Positions 38,701-51,225 of a stretch of 64,000 nt of DNA are shown piece by piece; position 1 is the first letter of the stretch; the number at the start of each line of letters is the position of its first letter. The stretch is from a bacterium SCSIO 12844. Its GTDB lineage: Bacteria; Pseudomonadota; Gammaproteobacteria; Francisellales; Francisellaceae. Under the pieces are notes generated by a model, which was not told the origin of the DNA, did not search any database, and saw only the letters and a program-made list of their open reading frames with translations. The stretch spans positions 1,798,001 to 1,862,000 of the forward strand of contig CP073743.1 of NCBI GenBank assembly GCA_024397935.1, written 5' to 3'. The position numbers and the translations under genes are program-made.

Positions 38701-39602
38701 AGGGAATATGTTTCACCATTGTGCGTATAGCGAACGCCTGTATTTAATGCTTTATTTGTATAAGCATCATAAGCTGTTACTTCAAGTTTATTATCATCAA
38801 TATCTTCAATAGTCAGTAATTCAGAGTGACCAGGCATATAGTCTGTTGTTGTAATAACAATTTGATCACCTTTTTGCCAATTATCATCAATCTTATATTT
38901 AGAGTCTATTAGCAAACTAGATGATTTACCATCTGAAGTTGGATTGACAGTTTTTGCCAAACGAACCCAACTAGGTCCAGTATGACTTTCTGGTATAGAG
39001 TGATGATAGTTAGCTCCTTTATAACCAAATAATTTAAGTGCGCCACCAAATGAAACAGCAAACACTTTATAGCCAAAGTATGCAGCTGAATCCCCTTTAT
39101 CACCAAACATTGGCTTATACTGATAAAAATAATCAGTTACGCCATTTTTTAAATCTACTTTTGATTTTCCATTACTGTTCCAGATAGAATCTGGAATACC
39201 ACAATGATCTTGAACACATCTAACACCTAAACCATTTTCTCCTTGATCTTTACCATAAAGATATATCGTTAGCTCCTGGCCAGATATACTACCAAATGGC
39301 TTTTGTGGGCTACCAGCAATTAAGCTACCATTATTTTCAATAACAATATTTTTTGCCCAAAAATTAGTTTTACCTTCACCAATAAATTCAAGAGAGCCAC
39401 CACCATAAACATTTACATTGCCATAATGATATATTCCATTATTAACTGTACATTGACCAGTTACTCTTAAGTTTTCACCTTCTCCAGTAGCAATGCTACC
39501 GTTTTTACATTCCGTATAAGTTGCAGAAAAAGCTGAATTATAAACTCCAAGTGATACTAAAAAACAGATCACTAAACGTGATATATTCTGATATACATTC
39601 AT
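35742..39602 (-). CDS. Secreted G8-domain, CEMIP/TMEM2-like beta-helix protein
   Basis: 1,286 residues. Signal peptide ~1-27 (cleavage near SAFSA). A G8-like region spans ~55-215 (NVNVYGGGSLEF, FGGALKLFGYKG, SWVRLAKTV). Next come RAAVALLTRSIRIVS (~323-337), GVEFYQMGQGG and HYPVHFHM (~386-393), VHDSMTRWYTIHATEGV, and VGFLSIGHGYYIEDGSEINN (~430-449). These match, in order, the conserved segments of the human hyaluronan-degrading proteins CEMIP and TMEM2. The C-terminal ~120 residues are Cys-rich (EECNGNTICTWD, CGCNS, NECIKPL). Role in glycan degradation or host adhesion is inferred. Confidence 0.85.
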   Translation of the reverse strand: MNVYQNISRLVICFLVSLGVYNSAFSATYTECKNGSIATGEGENLRVTGQCTVNNGIYHYGNVNVYGGGSLEFIGEGKTNFWAKNIVIENNGSLIAGSPQKPFGSISGQELTIYLYGKDQGENGLGVRCVQDHCGIPDSIWNSNGKSKVDLKNGVTDYFYQYKPMFGDKGDSAAYFGYKVFAVSFGGALKLFGYKGANYHHSIPESHTGPSWVRLAKTVNPTSDGKSSSLLIDSKYKIDDNWQKGDQIVITTTDYMPGHSELLTIEDIDDNKLEVTAYDAYTNKALNTGVRYTHNGETYSLEKVPDRLNLDIKVNGLPAIETRAAVALLTRSIRIVSAGDNYGDQFPAAETGYYFGGHSVFRQGFKALQIQGVEFYQMGQGGKMGHYPVHFHMARKVPKDTFVKDSSVHDSMTRWYTIHATEGVTLQRNVGFLSIGHGYYIEDGSEINNQLIANIGILARAAVDNIQNPRTVPGILSAPDIVQIPSEDVPYKSDAVHPTVFWIMNGWNDFRHNMAAGASACGMCYWMLPSRISGHSMGQNWDSYASLIKKQNGLAPLKSFVGNSCTSAYISFNTIDNVAACQGFFENTKNYGSMGVINKLAPPKIIPDPKNPEGKILNPDSKMYYPNVIGGIKATICDSNSLGAGGNKISPNADGSLDCSTVIPCSGTSVENCTVNHIDYYTSSFNTITDINFSAIWLRTSSYFLTNSAITDVLGGGVSMVSGGSYTRSDARVGYIALVKQSVFVGETQPNNKYAYALGPINSETDLVCDNGPANNPCILKDEGVSYLMSNFNTGQRMLSIYDGPMQQDSNAYLDIHKKTIKLSDKFLFRPVLGIPKDTQTNECYLPHAAIAWKQPNGFYYPPAFHSTNLFFDNVDIRHFVIVPRFIPGTAKTIDKAELDKLYCTSSQTNMFTGYSDVDRQTFLNDDDGTLTGRINDKNGRLSGKSTISISEDPFFKAPIEEFECLSENTAKTSPYQYITTAIVPSDYNSITKKGNEQRGLPWASACTNFECFGVPLYRQLLTDDEFSNGESPYILLMGQGNAQRSSLTINNGVYFLDTTVSRDKQASTPSDPGSNAFIQFSEFSGGKTYNVFFLFTTPETKQTYQIYVGKNFDYGSLKAIRTELNSDNFDFKPAQWPTQWTKRESAFDADTGILTVKIDMSGFKDKLIQSQEEECNGNTICTWDASENVCGCNSASPFYNECIKPLNYKPKQRTACSWVGNDVACPIDGCVGFSFTLPTGFKLDNLGSKTQAQGGYRPNPQKYSSNKEVWDVSWENVGCEIKAGD

Positions 39603-39719
39603 TTTTATAATTCCAGAATTAACACAACATCAATATATTAATTATAGCTAAGAAATATAATTTTATTACTTAAATGGGATGTCTATCTTTCATCAAAATA
39701 AGTTAAATAAATATTATAA

Positions 39720-39748
39720 TTGACAGCACAATCAAATCCATGAATAAT
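39720..39748 (+). promoter_or_regulatory. Predicted sigma-70 promoter of rlmE
   Basis: TTGACA at 39720-39725, a 17-base spacer, then AATAAT at 39743-39748, about 33 bases before the rlmE ATG. Confidence 0.55.
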
Positions 39749-39781
39749 CTTGCCAATAATATATAAACATAACAATTTAAT

Positions 39782-40402
39782 ATGGCTAAATCATCCAGCA
39801 GCAAGCGCTGGCTACAAGAACATTTCACTGATCAATACGTTCAGCAGTCTAAAAAAGATGGTTTTCGCTCTCGAGCGGCATATAAACTAATAGAACTTAA
39901 TAATAAATATAAGCTTTTTAAACCTGGTATGACGCTTGTTGATTTAGGTGCTGCACCAGGTGGTTGGTCACAAGCTGCATTAAGTATACTCAAAGATGAA
40001 GGTAAAGTATTTGCACTTGATATTTTACCAATGGATCCAATTGCAGGTGTCACGTTTATTCAAGGAGATTTCACTGAAGATACGCCCTATCAAGAGTTAT
40101 TAAAATTAACTGCAAATGATTGTATTGACTGGGTTATATCTGATATGGCACCTAATTTCAGTGGTAATAAAACAACTGATCAAACAAAGTCTATTTATTT
40201 AGTAGAGTTAGCCATTGCATTTGCTCAAGAAACACTTCAACCTCACGGATCATTTTTAGCAAAAGCTTTCCATGGAAAAGGCTTTGAAAAACTAGTTAAA
40301 TCACTAAAATCACAGTATAAACAAGTAATTATATCTAAGCCTGATGCTTCTCGTGCTCGCTCTAGTGAAGTATATCTTATTGCACGTGATAAAAATCAAT
40401 AA
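39782..40402 (+). CDS. rlmE: 23S rRNA 2'-O-methyltransferase (U2552)
   Basis: 206 residues, FtsJ/RrmJ family. Methylates the ribose of U2552 in the 23S A-loop, a late step of 50S assembly. SAM motif LVDLGAAPGGWSQ; catalytic K-D-K-E residues in SRAAYKLIEL, DWVISDMAPNFSG, GSFLAKAFHG and SSEVYLIAR. No clear ribosome binding site. The gene stands alone here, without the ftsH neighbour common elsewhere. A minus-strand frame across it is a shadow. Confidence 0.96.
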   Translation: MAKSSSSKRWLQEHFTDQYVQQSKKDGFRSRAAYKLIELNNKYKLFKPGMTLVDLGAAPGGWSQAALSILKDEGKVFALDILPMDPIAGVTFIQGDFTEDTPYQELLKLTANDCIDWVISDMAPNFSGNKTTDQTKSIYLVELAIAFAQETLQPHGSFLAKAFHGKGFEKLVKSLKSQYKQVIISKPDASRARSSEVYLIARDKNQ

Positions 40403-40503
40403 TTATTGTCATTTATTGGTTACATTTATAGCGTTTATTTGTTATGATGAGCCCACTAGTTTATAGTTAATAATTATTTTATAGATATTATAGGATTACA
40501 AAA

Positions 40504-40962
40504 ATGTCTCAAAAACAAAAAACAAAGATTCAAGAGTTAATGTTTTTATTAACTGACTCATCAAATATTGTGCGTCGAGTTTATAATAGCCATGCAAAAA
40601 AATTAGGTATCAACTCAATTGATCGTCGTGCTTTAGTTTATATCAATTATTGTGCAGGTTTAACTCAAGTAGAATTAGCTAAATTTCTTGATATTGAAGC
40701 ACAAAACTTAATTTTGATCTTAGATCGTTTAGCTAAGCAAGACTTAATTAGAAAAGAACAGCACCCAGAAGATCGCCGTGCTAAATGTCTTTTCTTAACT
40801 GATAAAGGTAAAAGCTTACTTGATAAACTTAATCGTACTTTACAATCTAAGGTACACCCTCAGATTATTGATGGTTTAGAAGATGAAGAATTTGAAACGT
40901 TATACAATGCTATTATTAAAATCAAATCAAACCTTCAAAACGTTGACACAGCAAATATCTAA
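40504..40962 (+). CDS. MarR-family transcriptional regulator
   Basis: 152 residues. Winged helix-turn-helix: LTQVELAKFLDIEAQNLILILDRL as HTH, then LIRKEQHPEDRRAKCLFLTDKGKSLL with the acidic-Arg wing typical of MarR proteins. Effector unknown. A 10-bp palindrome (aataattatt, 40469-40478) lies upstream and could be an autoregulatory operator. Neighbours are rlmE upstream and a convergent SnoaL-like gene; neither shows the target. Confidence 0.92.
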   Translation: MSQKQKTKIQELMFLLTDSSNIVRRVYNSHAKKLGINSIDRRALVYINYCAGLTQVELAKFLDIEAQNLILILDRLAKQDLIRKEQHPEDRRAKCLFLTDKGKSLLDKLNRTLQSKVHPQIIDGLEDEEFETLYNAIIKIKSNLQNVDTANI

Positions 40963-41025
40963 CTCTTTTTTTATCTTCATATTTCAATTAATTATAATAT
41001 AGCAAACCTTTTCAAATAGATAAAA

Positions 41026-41433
41026 CTAATCCTCTACTAAGCCTGTTTTAGGAAAGTTTTCAAATTGTTTTCTATATTCTAACGTATGATACTCACGCCA
41101 TTTTTGGACTTTATTAGCATCTGAAAACTCAACGATTGCAACAATTGGTAATGCAATCCATTGATTATCAATTTGCCAATGATCCACACGTTCAACCCAA
41201 ACAGTTCTACCGTCAACACAATAACGTAACACTTCTTTTTTACCTGCTTGAACCCAATTCATAAAATCAATAACTCCCTGATTCCATGCAGTTTTGCCTT
41301 CAATCGCTACATGCTCTGGTACAAGTTCAAACACAAAATTATCTTCATAAAATGTCATTAAGCTATCTATATTTTTAGCACTTAGTGACTCCAATAATTG
41401 ATCGAGTATATTAGCTAAATTTTCATTATTCAT
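41026..41433 (-). CDS. SnoaL / limonene-epoxide-hydrolase-like protein
   Basis: 135 residues, one NTF2-like fold. N-terminal helices (LANILDQLLESLSAKNIDSL), then MTFYEDNFVFELVPE and GKTAW. The strand VERVDHWQI has Arg82 and Asp84 in the R-x-D arrangement of epoxide hydrolases, followed by IVAIVEFSDANKVQKWREY, the usual acidic-W-R-x-Y ending. Substrate unknown. It is divergent from hcp, sharing a 239-bp intergenic region with the FNR-type site. Confidence 0.8.
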   Translation of the reverse strand: MNNENLANILDQLLESLSAKNIDSLMTFYEDNFVFELVPEHVAIEGKTAWNQGVIDFMNWVQAGKKEVLRYCVDGRTVWVERVDHWQIDNQWIALPIVAIVEFSDANKVQKWREYHTLEYRKQFENFPKTGLVED

Positions 41434-41556
41434 AATACCGCCTTAATGGATTAATAACGTATAAATTCTAGAAGCCGATTTGCTAGAAGGCAAATTTGTA
41501 TTTAACTTATATTTATTAAGTCTAACCATTATTGGTTTTCACTATTTTATACATTA

Positions 41557-41570
41557 TTGACCTAAATCAA
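41557..41570 (+). promoter_or_regulatory. FNR-type box upstream of hcp
   Basis: TTGACCTAAATCAA, one mismatch from the consensus TTGAT-N4-ATCAA. It lies 103 bases before the hcp ATG, with -10-like TA-rich sequence at ~41587-41594. hcp is FNR-activated in E. coli, which supports the reading. Confidence 0.7.
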
Positions 41571-41672
41571 TTTTAAATTGATTAATTATATTTAAAGTCC
41601 CTCATCTCTTTATTACTACATCTAAAAAAGTAAACTAAGGTAATATTTTAAATAGCTTGGAGATTTAATAAA

Positions 41673-43319
41673 ATGTTCTGTAATCAATGTGAACAAACGT
41701 TTAGACACGATCAAAGTATTGGATGTACCCTAAAAGGTGTTTGCGGCAAAATGCCCTCAACTGCAGCATTACAAAATGTCATTATCTATGCATTAGAAGG
41801 TTTATCAGTCTATCTATATAACCTAAGAAAAAATCAAATCATTAATGAAGAAATTAGCAAATATATCTTATATTCAACTTTTAGCACTTTAACTAATGTT
41901 AATTTTGATGATCAAGCACTTATTAATATAATTAAAAAATTAAGCGGCTATATCACTGAAATGAGAAATAAATGCAATATGCTTAATATTAAACTTGATA
42001 AGACACCCAAAGAAATTTTATTTAATGTATCAGAGCATACAAATGCCTCTTTAGTACAACTAGGAAATACGATTGCAAGAAAACAAAAAAATAACCTTAT
42101 AAATGAGGATATCGACAGCCTTAGAAATCTCATTTTATATGGAATTAAAGGCATTTGCGCCTATGCGCATCATGCTTCAATATTAGATAAGACTGATCAT
42201 GCAATATTTGAAAAAATTGAATACTCATTTTATTTATTAGCTATTAAAGAATCTGATAATAACACACTACTTAATTGGGCTGTTAACTTAGGTTCTGTTA
42301 ATTTTGAAGTTTTAAAATTATTAAATGATGGGCATTTAGATGCTTTTGGCACCCCTCAACCAACTAAAGTAAATATCACAGCTAAAAAAGGCAAAGCGAT
42401 CTTAGTGAGTGGCCACGATTTAAAAGACCTTGAAGCAATACTCAAAGCTACTGAAGATACAGGAATCAATGTATATACACATGGTGAAATGCTACCTGGA
42501 AATAGTTATCCTAAACTTAGTCAGTATAAACATTTAATTGGAAATTATGGTGGCGCTTGGCAAAACCAACACATAGATTTTGCCAAATTTCCAGGCGCTA
42601 TTATAGTAACCAGCAACTGCATTCAAAAACCAATGCCAGAATATGAAAATAGGCTATTCACAACAGGTCCTGTTGGCTGGCCTGGCATTCAACATATTAG
42701 TGACAATGAATATAAACAACTTATCGACAGCGCCATGAAACAACCTGGTTTTAATGAGGATGAAGCTGAAAAACAAATTATGGTTGGCTTTGGAAAAGAT
42801 ACTGTTTTAAGTCTTGCTGATAAAATCATTGACAATGTTAAATCGGGTTCAATTAGACGATTCTATCTTATTGGAGGTTGTGATGGTGCTGAGCTCAGTA
42901 GAAATTATTTTACTGAAATAGCAGAACATATTGATAAAAATTCTATCATTCTAACATTAGGTTGTGCAAAATACAGGTTCAATAAGCAAGAGTTTGGTGA
43001 TATTAATGGTATTCCAAGATTATTAGATATTGGCCAGTGCAATGATTCATATTCTGCTATACAAATTGCTATTGCTTTAGCTAATGCTTTTCAATGTAGC
43101 GTCAATGAATTACCATTATCTTTTTATATTTCATGGTTAGAGCAAAAAGCTGTAGCTGTATTTTTAACTTTACTATATTTAGGAATTACAGATATACACC
43201 TAGGGCCAAAATTACCTGGTTTTCTAAGCCAAAATATCCTAAACACCTTAATAGAAAAATATAATATTAAACCAACTACTAATGCCCTTAGTGACCTTCA
43301 AGCAGAAGCAATCTATTAA
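41673..43319 (+). CDS. hcp: Hydroxylamine reductase / hybrid cluster protein
   Basis: 548 residues. N-terminal cysteines C3, C6, C18 and C24 (MFCNQCEQ...GCTLKGVCGK) are the enterobacterial-type cluster motif. Hybrid cluster ligands appear in VSGHDLKDLEA, TSNCIQKP, GGCDGAEL (persulfide Cys), TLGCAKYRFN and DIGQCNDSYS. The family reduces hydroxylamine and NO in anaerobic nitrosative stress. No partner reductase (hcr) is adjacent. TTGGAG precedes the ATG. Downstream, a weak hairpin (aaggg/ccctt, 43319-43335) followed by T-rich sequence may terminate it. Confidence 0.96.
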   Translation: MFCNQCEQTFRHDQSIGCTLKGVCGKMPSTAALQNVIIYALEGLSVYLYNLRKNQIINEEISKYILYSTFSTLTNVNFDDQALINIIKKLSGYITEMRNKCNMLNIKLDKTPKEILFNVSEHTNASLVQLGNTIARKQKNNLINEDIDSLRNLILYGIKGICAYAHHASILDKTDHAIFEKIEYSFYLLAIKESDNNTLLNWAVNLGSVNFEVLKLLNDGHLDAFGTPQPTKVNITAKKGKAILVSGHDLKDLEAILKATEDTGINVYTHGEMLPGNSYPKLSQYKHLIGNYGGAWQNQHIDFAKFPGAIIVTSNCIQKPMPEYENRLFTTGPVGWPGIQHISDNEYKQLIDSAMKQPGFNEDEAEKQIMVGFGKDTVLSLADKIIDNVKSGSIRRFYLIGGCDGAELSRNYFTEIAEHIDKNSIILTLGCAKYRFNKQEFGDINGIPRLLDIGQCNDSYSAIQIAIALANAFQCSVNELPLSFYISWLEQKAVAVFLTLLYLGITDIHLGPKLPGFLSQNILNTLIEKYNIKPTTNALSDLQAEAIY

Positions 43320-43415
43320 AGGGTTTTATGTCCCTTAATTAATTTTACTAGAATCTGATTTATATAACTTTTTTTACTTACGAAATAACACAACAACATA
43401 TTGTTGACTGACTTT

Positions 43416-44121
43416 CTATCTCTTTCTGGGAAAAAACAAAGGTGCTTCATATGTATCATAAGTAGGTGATGATAATAATGGTTGCTGTAGCATAGTATTT
43501 TGATCAAGATCTTTTTGCTTAGTTTCATAATTCATTTTAATTGCTCTACTTAAATCATCTGTCCTAAATTGTCCAAACTCTTTTACATGCTCATATAACT
43601 CCAAAAAAGTAGTTTTTTGTCGCATCATCTGAATCATTATAATAAACAATAATTGGAAATTTTTCACACAAGTATGTCAATAAATCTTCTTTACTTTCAA
43701 AAAATGAACCATCATAAGCATTAAGTGAATTACTTATAAACTCAACCATAAAGTGTAGTGCATTAGTAGCTTTATGATGGAAATGACCACTATGAAAAAA
43801 GATATCATTTTTTCGAATGATTCCAGCACAATTGACAAGGCCTTGTGTACTTAAGCCTGGATGGCCAGCAGAACTACCGTAGAATTTTCCATAAACCCTA
43901 ATTTCATTTGAGCTCTCCCAAACAAAATCACCAGTATAATGATCATCTATTAAATCATCAGCTTGAAAAATATTCTGATAACAATTGGCTAACTTTGTCG
44001 CTGCTGATGAATTTAAATCTCTAAATGCATTATCATATCTAACACCACTTTGTTGTAAATAATCACAATCTATATCGCTTGCAATATACTTAGATATTTC
44101 TTTAAACTGAGCTTCTTTCAT
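43416..44121 (-). pseudogene. Frameshifted SGHF-motif orphan gene
   Basis: The first frame, from ATG 44121 with GGAG six bases upstream, runs to 43591. It contains VYGKFYGSS, LVNCAGIIRKNDIFFHSGHFHH (SGHF at ~111-114) and ends prematurely in DDATKNYFFGVI. A second frame overlapping from 43667 continues naturally as TTFLELYEHVKEFGQFRTDD to a stop at 43416, ending EAPLFFPRKR. The switch falls in acaaaaaactacttttttgg (~43601-43620), where removing one A or one T restores a single ~234-residue protein. This is a pseudogene, a phase-variable gene or a sequencing error. Function unknown; the SGHF-type segment resembles one found in effector-like proteins. Confidence 0.7.
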
Positions 44122-44320
44122 CAATATCTCCATGACTAACACAACTATTATTTATCTTAAATAATAAAATGCCACAGATCAATTAATCAGATATTTCATA
44201 ATCAAGCTAAATAATAAAGATAAAAATCAAGATGAAACAAATTTAATCACATTATTAATATTACAATTTGTTTAATAATAAATGGTTTATATATAACTTA
44301 AATTAATAGACTTCAGAACT

Positions 44321-44350
44321 AAAAAAGCCCCCAATGAAGGAGGCTTTTTG
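44321..44350 (-). terminator. Rho-independent terminator of the rRNA operon
   Basis: On the minus strand, AAAAAGCCTCC, a TTCATT-type loop, then GGGGGCTTTTTT: a strong stem ending in a T-run, just after 5S. The A-run on the other side makes it symmetric enough to act in both directions. Confidence 0.92.
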
Positions 44351-44359
44351 AATTAAATC

Positions 44360-44474
44360 CCCGGTAATGCCCTACTTTCACATGGCAACTGCCACACTAT
44401 CATCGGCGCAAAGTGGTTTCACTTCTGAGTTCGGCATGGAATCAGGTGGTTCACACTCGCTATACTCACCGGGA
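44360..44474 (-). rRNA. 5S ribosomal RNA
   Basis: About 115 nt. The conserved core reads GAACCACCTGATTCCATGCCGAA, then CTCAGAAGTGAAAC, on the minus strand. The two ends (CCGGTGAGTA and GCATTACCGG) pair as helix I. Ends estimated from the pairing. Confidence 0.95.
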
Positions 44475-44516
44475 AACTTTTTAGGTTTGACCCTTAACAA
44501 TCTAGTCTACTGATAT

Positions 44517-47406
<2,890 letters not shown>

Positions 47407-47418
47407 ATATCAGTAAAC

Positions 47419-47434
47419 TAAATTGTTAAAGATC
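47419..47434 (-). promoter_or_regulatory. boxA antitermination site in the 16S-23S spacer
   Basis: GATCTTTAACAATTTA on the minus strand closely matches the enterobacterial boxA (TGCTCTTTAACAATTTA), bound by NusB/NusE for rRNA antitermination. It lies ~13 bases before the 23S 5' end. Confidence 0.8.
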
Positions 47435-47441
47435 AACTATG

Positions 47442-47483
47442 CTAAAAAATAGTTTCATATGTAAACACTTAACGTTCTTTTGT
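47442..47483 (-). other. 16S processing stem, 3' arm
   Basis: This stretch pairs with the leader at 49057-49094. The two share, in complementary orientation, the elements aaaaaatag, catatgta/gatatgtag, acactta and acgttctt. Expected RNase III substrate around 16S. Confidence 0.75.
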
Positions 47484-47494
47484 ATTTTTACCTT

Positions 47495-49038
<1,544 letters not shown>

Positions 49039-49056
49039 TATCTCTGTAATTCATTG

Positions 49057-49094
49057 ACAAGAACGTAAGTGTCTACATATCAATCTATTTTTTA
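49057..49094 (-). other. 16S processing stem, 5' (leader) arm
   Basis: Complementary to 47442-47483 in the spacer (see that entry); together they would form the stem enclosing 16S. Confidence 0.75.
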
Positions 49095-49134
49095 AACATC
49101 TTTGCCGCTGACCACTCTCAGGCGACAAGGGTGA

Positions 49135-49162
49135 ATTCTACCGATTCTGTAGGCTTTGTCAA
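49135..49162 (-). promoter_or_regulatory. rRNA operon promoter
   Basis: On the minus strand: TTGACA (49157-49162), a 16-base spacer, TAGAAT (49135-49140), then a short C-rich stretch. An A/T-rich UP-like segment lies upstream (49163-49200). About 97 bases before the 16S 5' end and divergent from kdsD. Confidence 0.85.
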
Positions 49163-49252
49163 CTAATTAAAATCACTTTTTTAATTTTATTTCTATTCTT
49201 AATCAATCTGCCTATAATATGAACCAAAACCAATACAAATTCAGGAATTTTT

Positions 49253-50215
49253 ATGGACTATTTAAGTAATGCACGTGAAGTGTTTACTATTGAGACTGAC
49301 GCAATTAATCAAGTTAAAAAAAGTTTAGATCAACAATTTGTTGAAGCTTGTGAAATTCTGTTTAATGTTAAAGGACGCGTTATTGTCATTGGTATGGGTA
49401 AATCTGGTCACATTGGCAATAAAATTGCTGCAACATTAGCAAGCACTGGAACGCCATCTTTTTTTATCCACCCTGCTGAAGCAGCTCATGGTGATTTCGG
49501 CATGATTACTAAAGATGATATTATTGTCGCTATTTCAAACTCTGGCAATACAGAAGAAATTATTAAACTACTACCTTTAATTAGTCGCCTTAATATCCCA
49601 CTTATTTCTATTACAGGAAATAAAAACTCAATGCTTGCTAAGTCAGCTACGGTTAATTTAGATATTCATGTCAATAAAGAAGCTTGCCCACATAACTTAG
49701 CTCCTACCGCAAGCACAACCGTAACTTTAGTTCTAGGTGATGCACTTGCCATTGCATTATTAAAAGCTAGAGGATTTACAGAAGAAGACTTTGCTTTTTC
49801 ACATCCAGCAGGAACTTTAGGAAAACGTTTAATTTTGCGTGTAAAAGATTTAATGAAAACTGGTGATAAAATCCCGAAAGTTGCACCTAAGACTTCTTTA
49901 GAAGAAGCCATTATAACTATTACTGAAAAAGGCCTAGGTATGACAACTGTCGTTGATGATAAAAACCATTTACTAGGTATTTTCACTGATGGCGATTTAA
50001 GACGTATTTTTGCTAGTGGTTATGATATTAAAACAACACCAATTGCTAATATCATGATTAAAACGCCTAAAATAATTACTGAAAATGACATGGCAACTAA
50101 GGCAGTTCATATGATGGAGTCTTATAAAATAACTTCTTTAGTTGTTATCAATGATAAAAGAGAAATACTTGGCATTATTCATATGCATGATTTATTACAA
50201 TCTGGCGTTGTTTAA
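49253..50215 (+). CDS. kdsD: D-arabinose 5-phosphate isomerase (KdsD/KpsF)
   Basis: 320 residues. SIS sugar-isomerase domain at ~40-180 with GMGKSGHIGNKIAATLASTG and FIHPAEAAHGDFGM, then two CBS domains (~205-320, including GIFTDGDLRR). Interconverts ribulose 5-phosphate and arabinose 5-phosphate, the first step to Kdo for lipopolysaccharide. AGGAA precedes the ATG. The rRNA operon promoter lies between it and 16S. The stop overlaps that of the next, convergent gene. Confidence 0.95.
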   Translation: MDYLSNAREVFTIETDAINQVKKSLDQQFVEACEILFNVKGRVIVIGMGKSGHIGNKIAATLASTGTPSFFIHPAEAAHGDFGMITKDDIIVAISNSGNTEEIIKLLPLISRLNIPLISITGNKNSMLAKSATVNLDIHVNKEACPHNLAPTASTTVTLVLGDALAIALLKARGFTEEDFAFSHPAGTLGKRLILRVKDLMKTGDKIPKVAPKTSLEEAIITITEKGLGMTTVVDDKNHLLGIFTDGDLRRIFASGYDIKTTPIANIMIKTPKIITENDMATKAVHMMESYKITSLVVINDKREILGIIHMHDLLQSGVV

Positions 50216-51225
50216 CCAAAATTTAATGCTTCTTCAAATGCCATAAAATCTAAATACTCTTCATCAATAGAAGGTTTTGTAAATATCTGCTTAGGTGATG
50301 ATGACTCAAATGTTTGCAGCTCTAATCCCCTTTCAATGTTTGTTGGAATATATGACTGGTTTTCAAACCTCATGTTATTGACTACGATCTCATTAGTAAA
50401 TATTTCTTCAAGCTTATTTATTATTGCTTGTGAACATGTATTTTTTTCAAATTCTTCATTATTAAATTCTGTTCCATAATTTTTCATAATATAAAATGCA
50501 TGATGTTTTACGTATGCACCTGTCAAAATGCCTGTATTTGTTTCTTGATCAAGATTAACGACTGAACTATGTGTTCCTGGAATATTAATTTGTTTTGCCG
50601 CATGTTTAGTTTTTATAGACTTAAATTCTAAATCTGAACAGGTTAACGGGGAAAAACCATATCTATCTTCATCCATTGCATTAATAACTGTAATATTATT
50701 TACATTTTCAGGAATAGTCATCATATCTTCAGTTCTAGTTATCAAATCACCAGGAACTGGATCTAGCAATAATAAATTAACGTTAATGGATGGGTAGCTT
50801 TCATTCAATGCATTAGCAATCATAATAGAGGCAACCGCCCCTCTACTCCAACCAACCAAGTTAATTGTATCTGGTAATAGATCTATATGTTTTAACGATT
50901 CAACAAACACTCGAACATTCGCTCTCATTCCTGCTTCACCGTGCAATAGTCCTTCCATTATTACTTGATGTTCAATTTTACTTTTAAATTTTATTCTCTC
51001 TGGATCAGAGACTTTTCTATGCGCTCCTTTATCGAATATATCAGCTGAATATCTAAATGTTCCAGGTGTTCCTTTAGGGCCTTGAGAACCAGGCCCTGAA
51101 AGCTCAATGGTATGGCCACAACTTTCAGCAGCCCTTGCTATTAAATTAACTATTTCTTTTTCTGATCCTGGTTTATTAGCATAAAAATTTGTTCCATGAA
51201 CAAATCCCGTATAAATCTTTGGCAT
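50212..51225 (-). CDS. Alpha/beta hydrolase, effector-like
   Basis: 337 residues from ATG 51225, chosen because GGGAG lies ten bases before it; the frame extends to TTG 51252. Oxyanion-side VHGTNFYA is near the start. NLVGWSRGAVAS carries the nucleophile Ser128, LLLDPVPGD a candidate Asp155 and IPGTHSSVV a candidate His219. The HGT...GWSRG...LDPV...H layout matches DUF2235-like and effector-type lipases and hydrolases. No signal peptide, so if secreted it would need a specialised system. The C-terminal ~80 residues are not recognised. Confidence 0.75.
   Translation of the reverse strand: MPKIYTGFVHGTNFYANKPGSEKEIVNLIARAAESCGHTIELSGPGSQGPKGTPGTFRYSADIFDKGAHRKVSDPERIKFKSKIEHQVIMEGLLHGEAGMRANVRVFVESLKHIDLLPDTINLVGWSRGAVASIMIANALNESYPSINVNLLLLDPVPGDLITRTEDMMTIPENVNNITVINAMDEDRYGFSPLTCSDLEFKSIKTKHAAKQINIPGTHSSVVNLDQETNTGILTGAYVKHHAFYIMKNYGTEFNNEEFEKNTCSQAIINKLEEIFTNEIVVNNMRFENQSYIPTNIERGLELQTFESSSPKQIFTKPSIDEEYLDFMAFEEALNFG

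Noticed and set aside
43316-43528. Minus-strand 70-codon frame after hcp
   Set aside because: Overlaps the second half of the frameshifted gene in another frame and has no coding-like composition.
47407-47494. tRNA-Ile or tRNA-Ala in the rRNA spacer
   Set aside because: The spacer is too short and is accounted for by boxA and the processing arm; no T-loop sequence is present.
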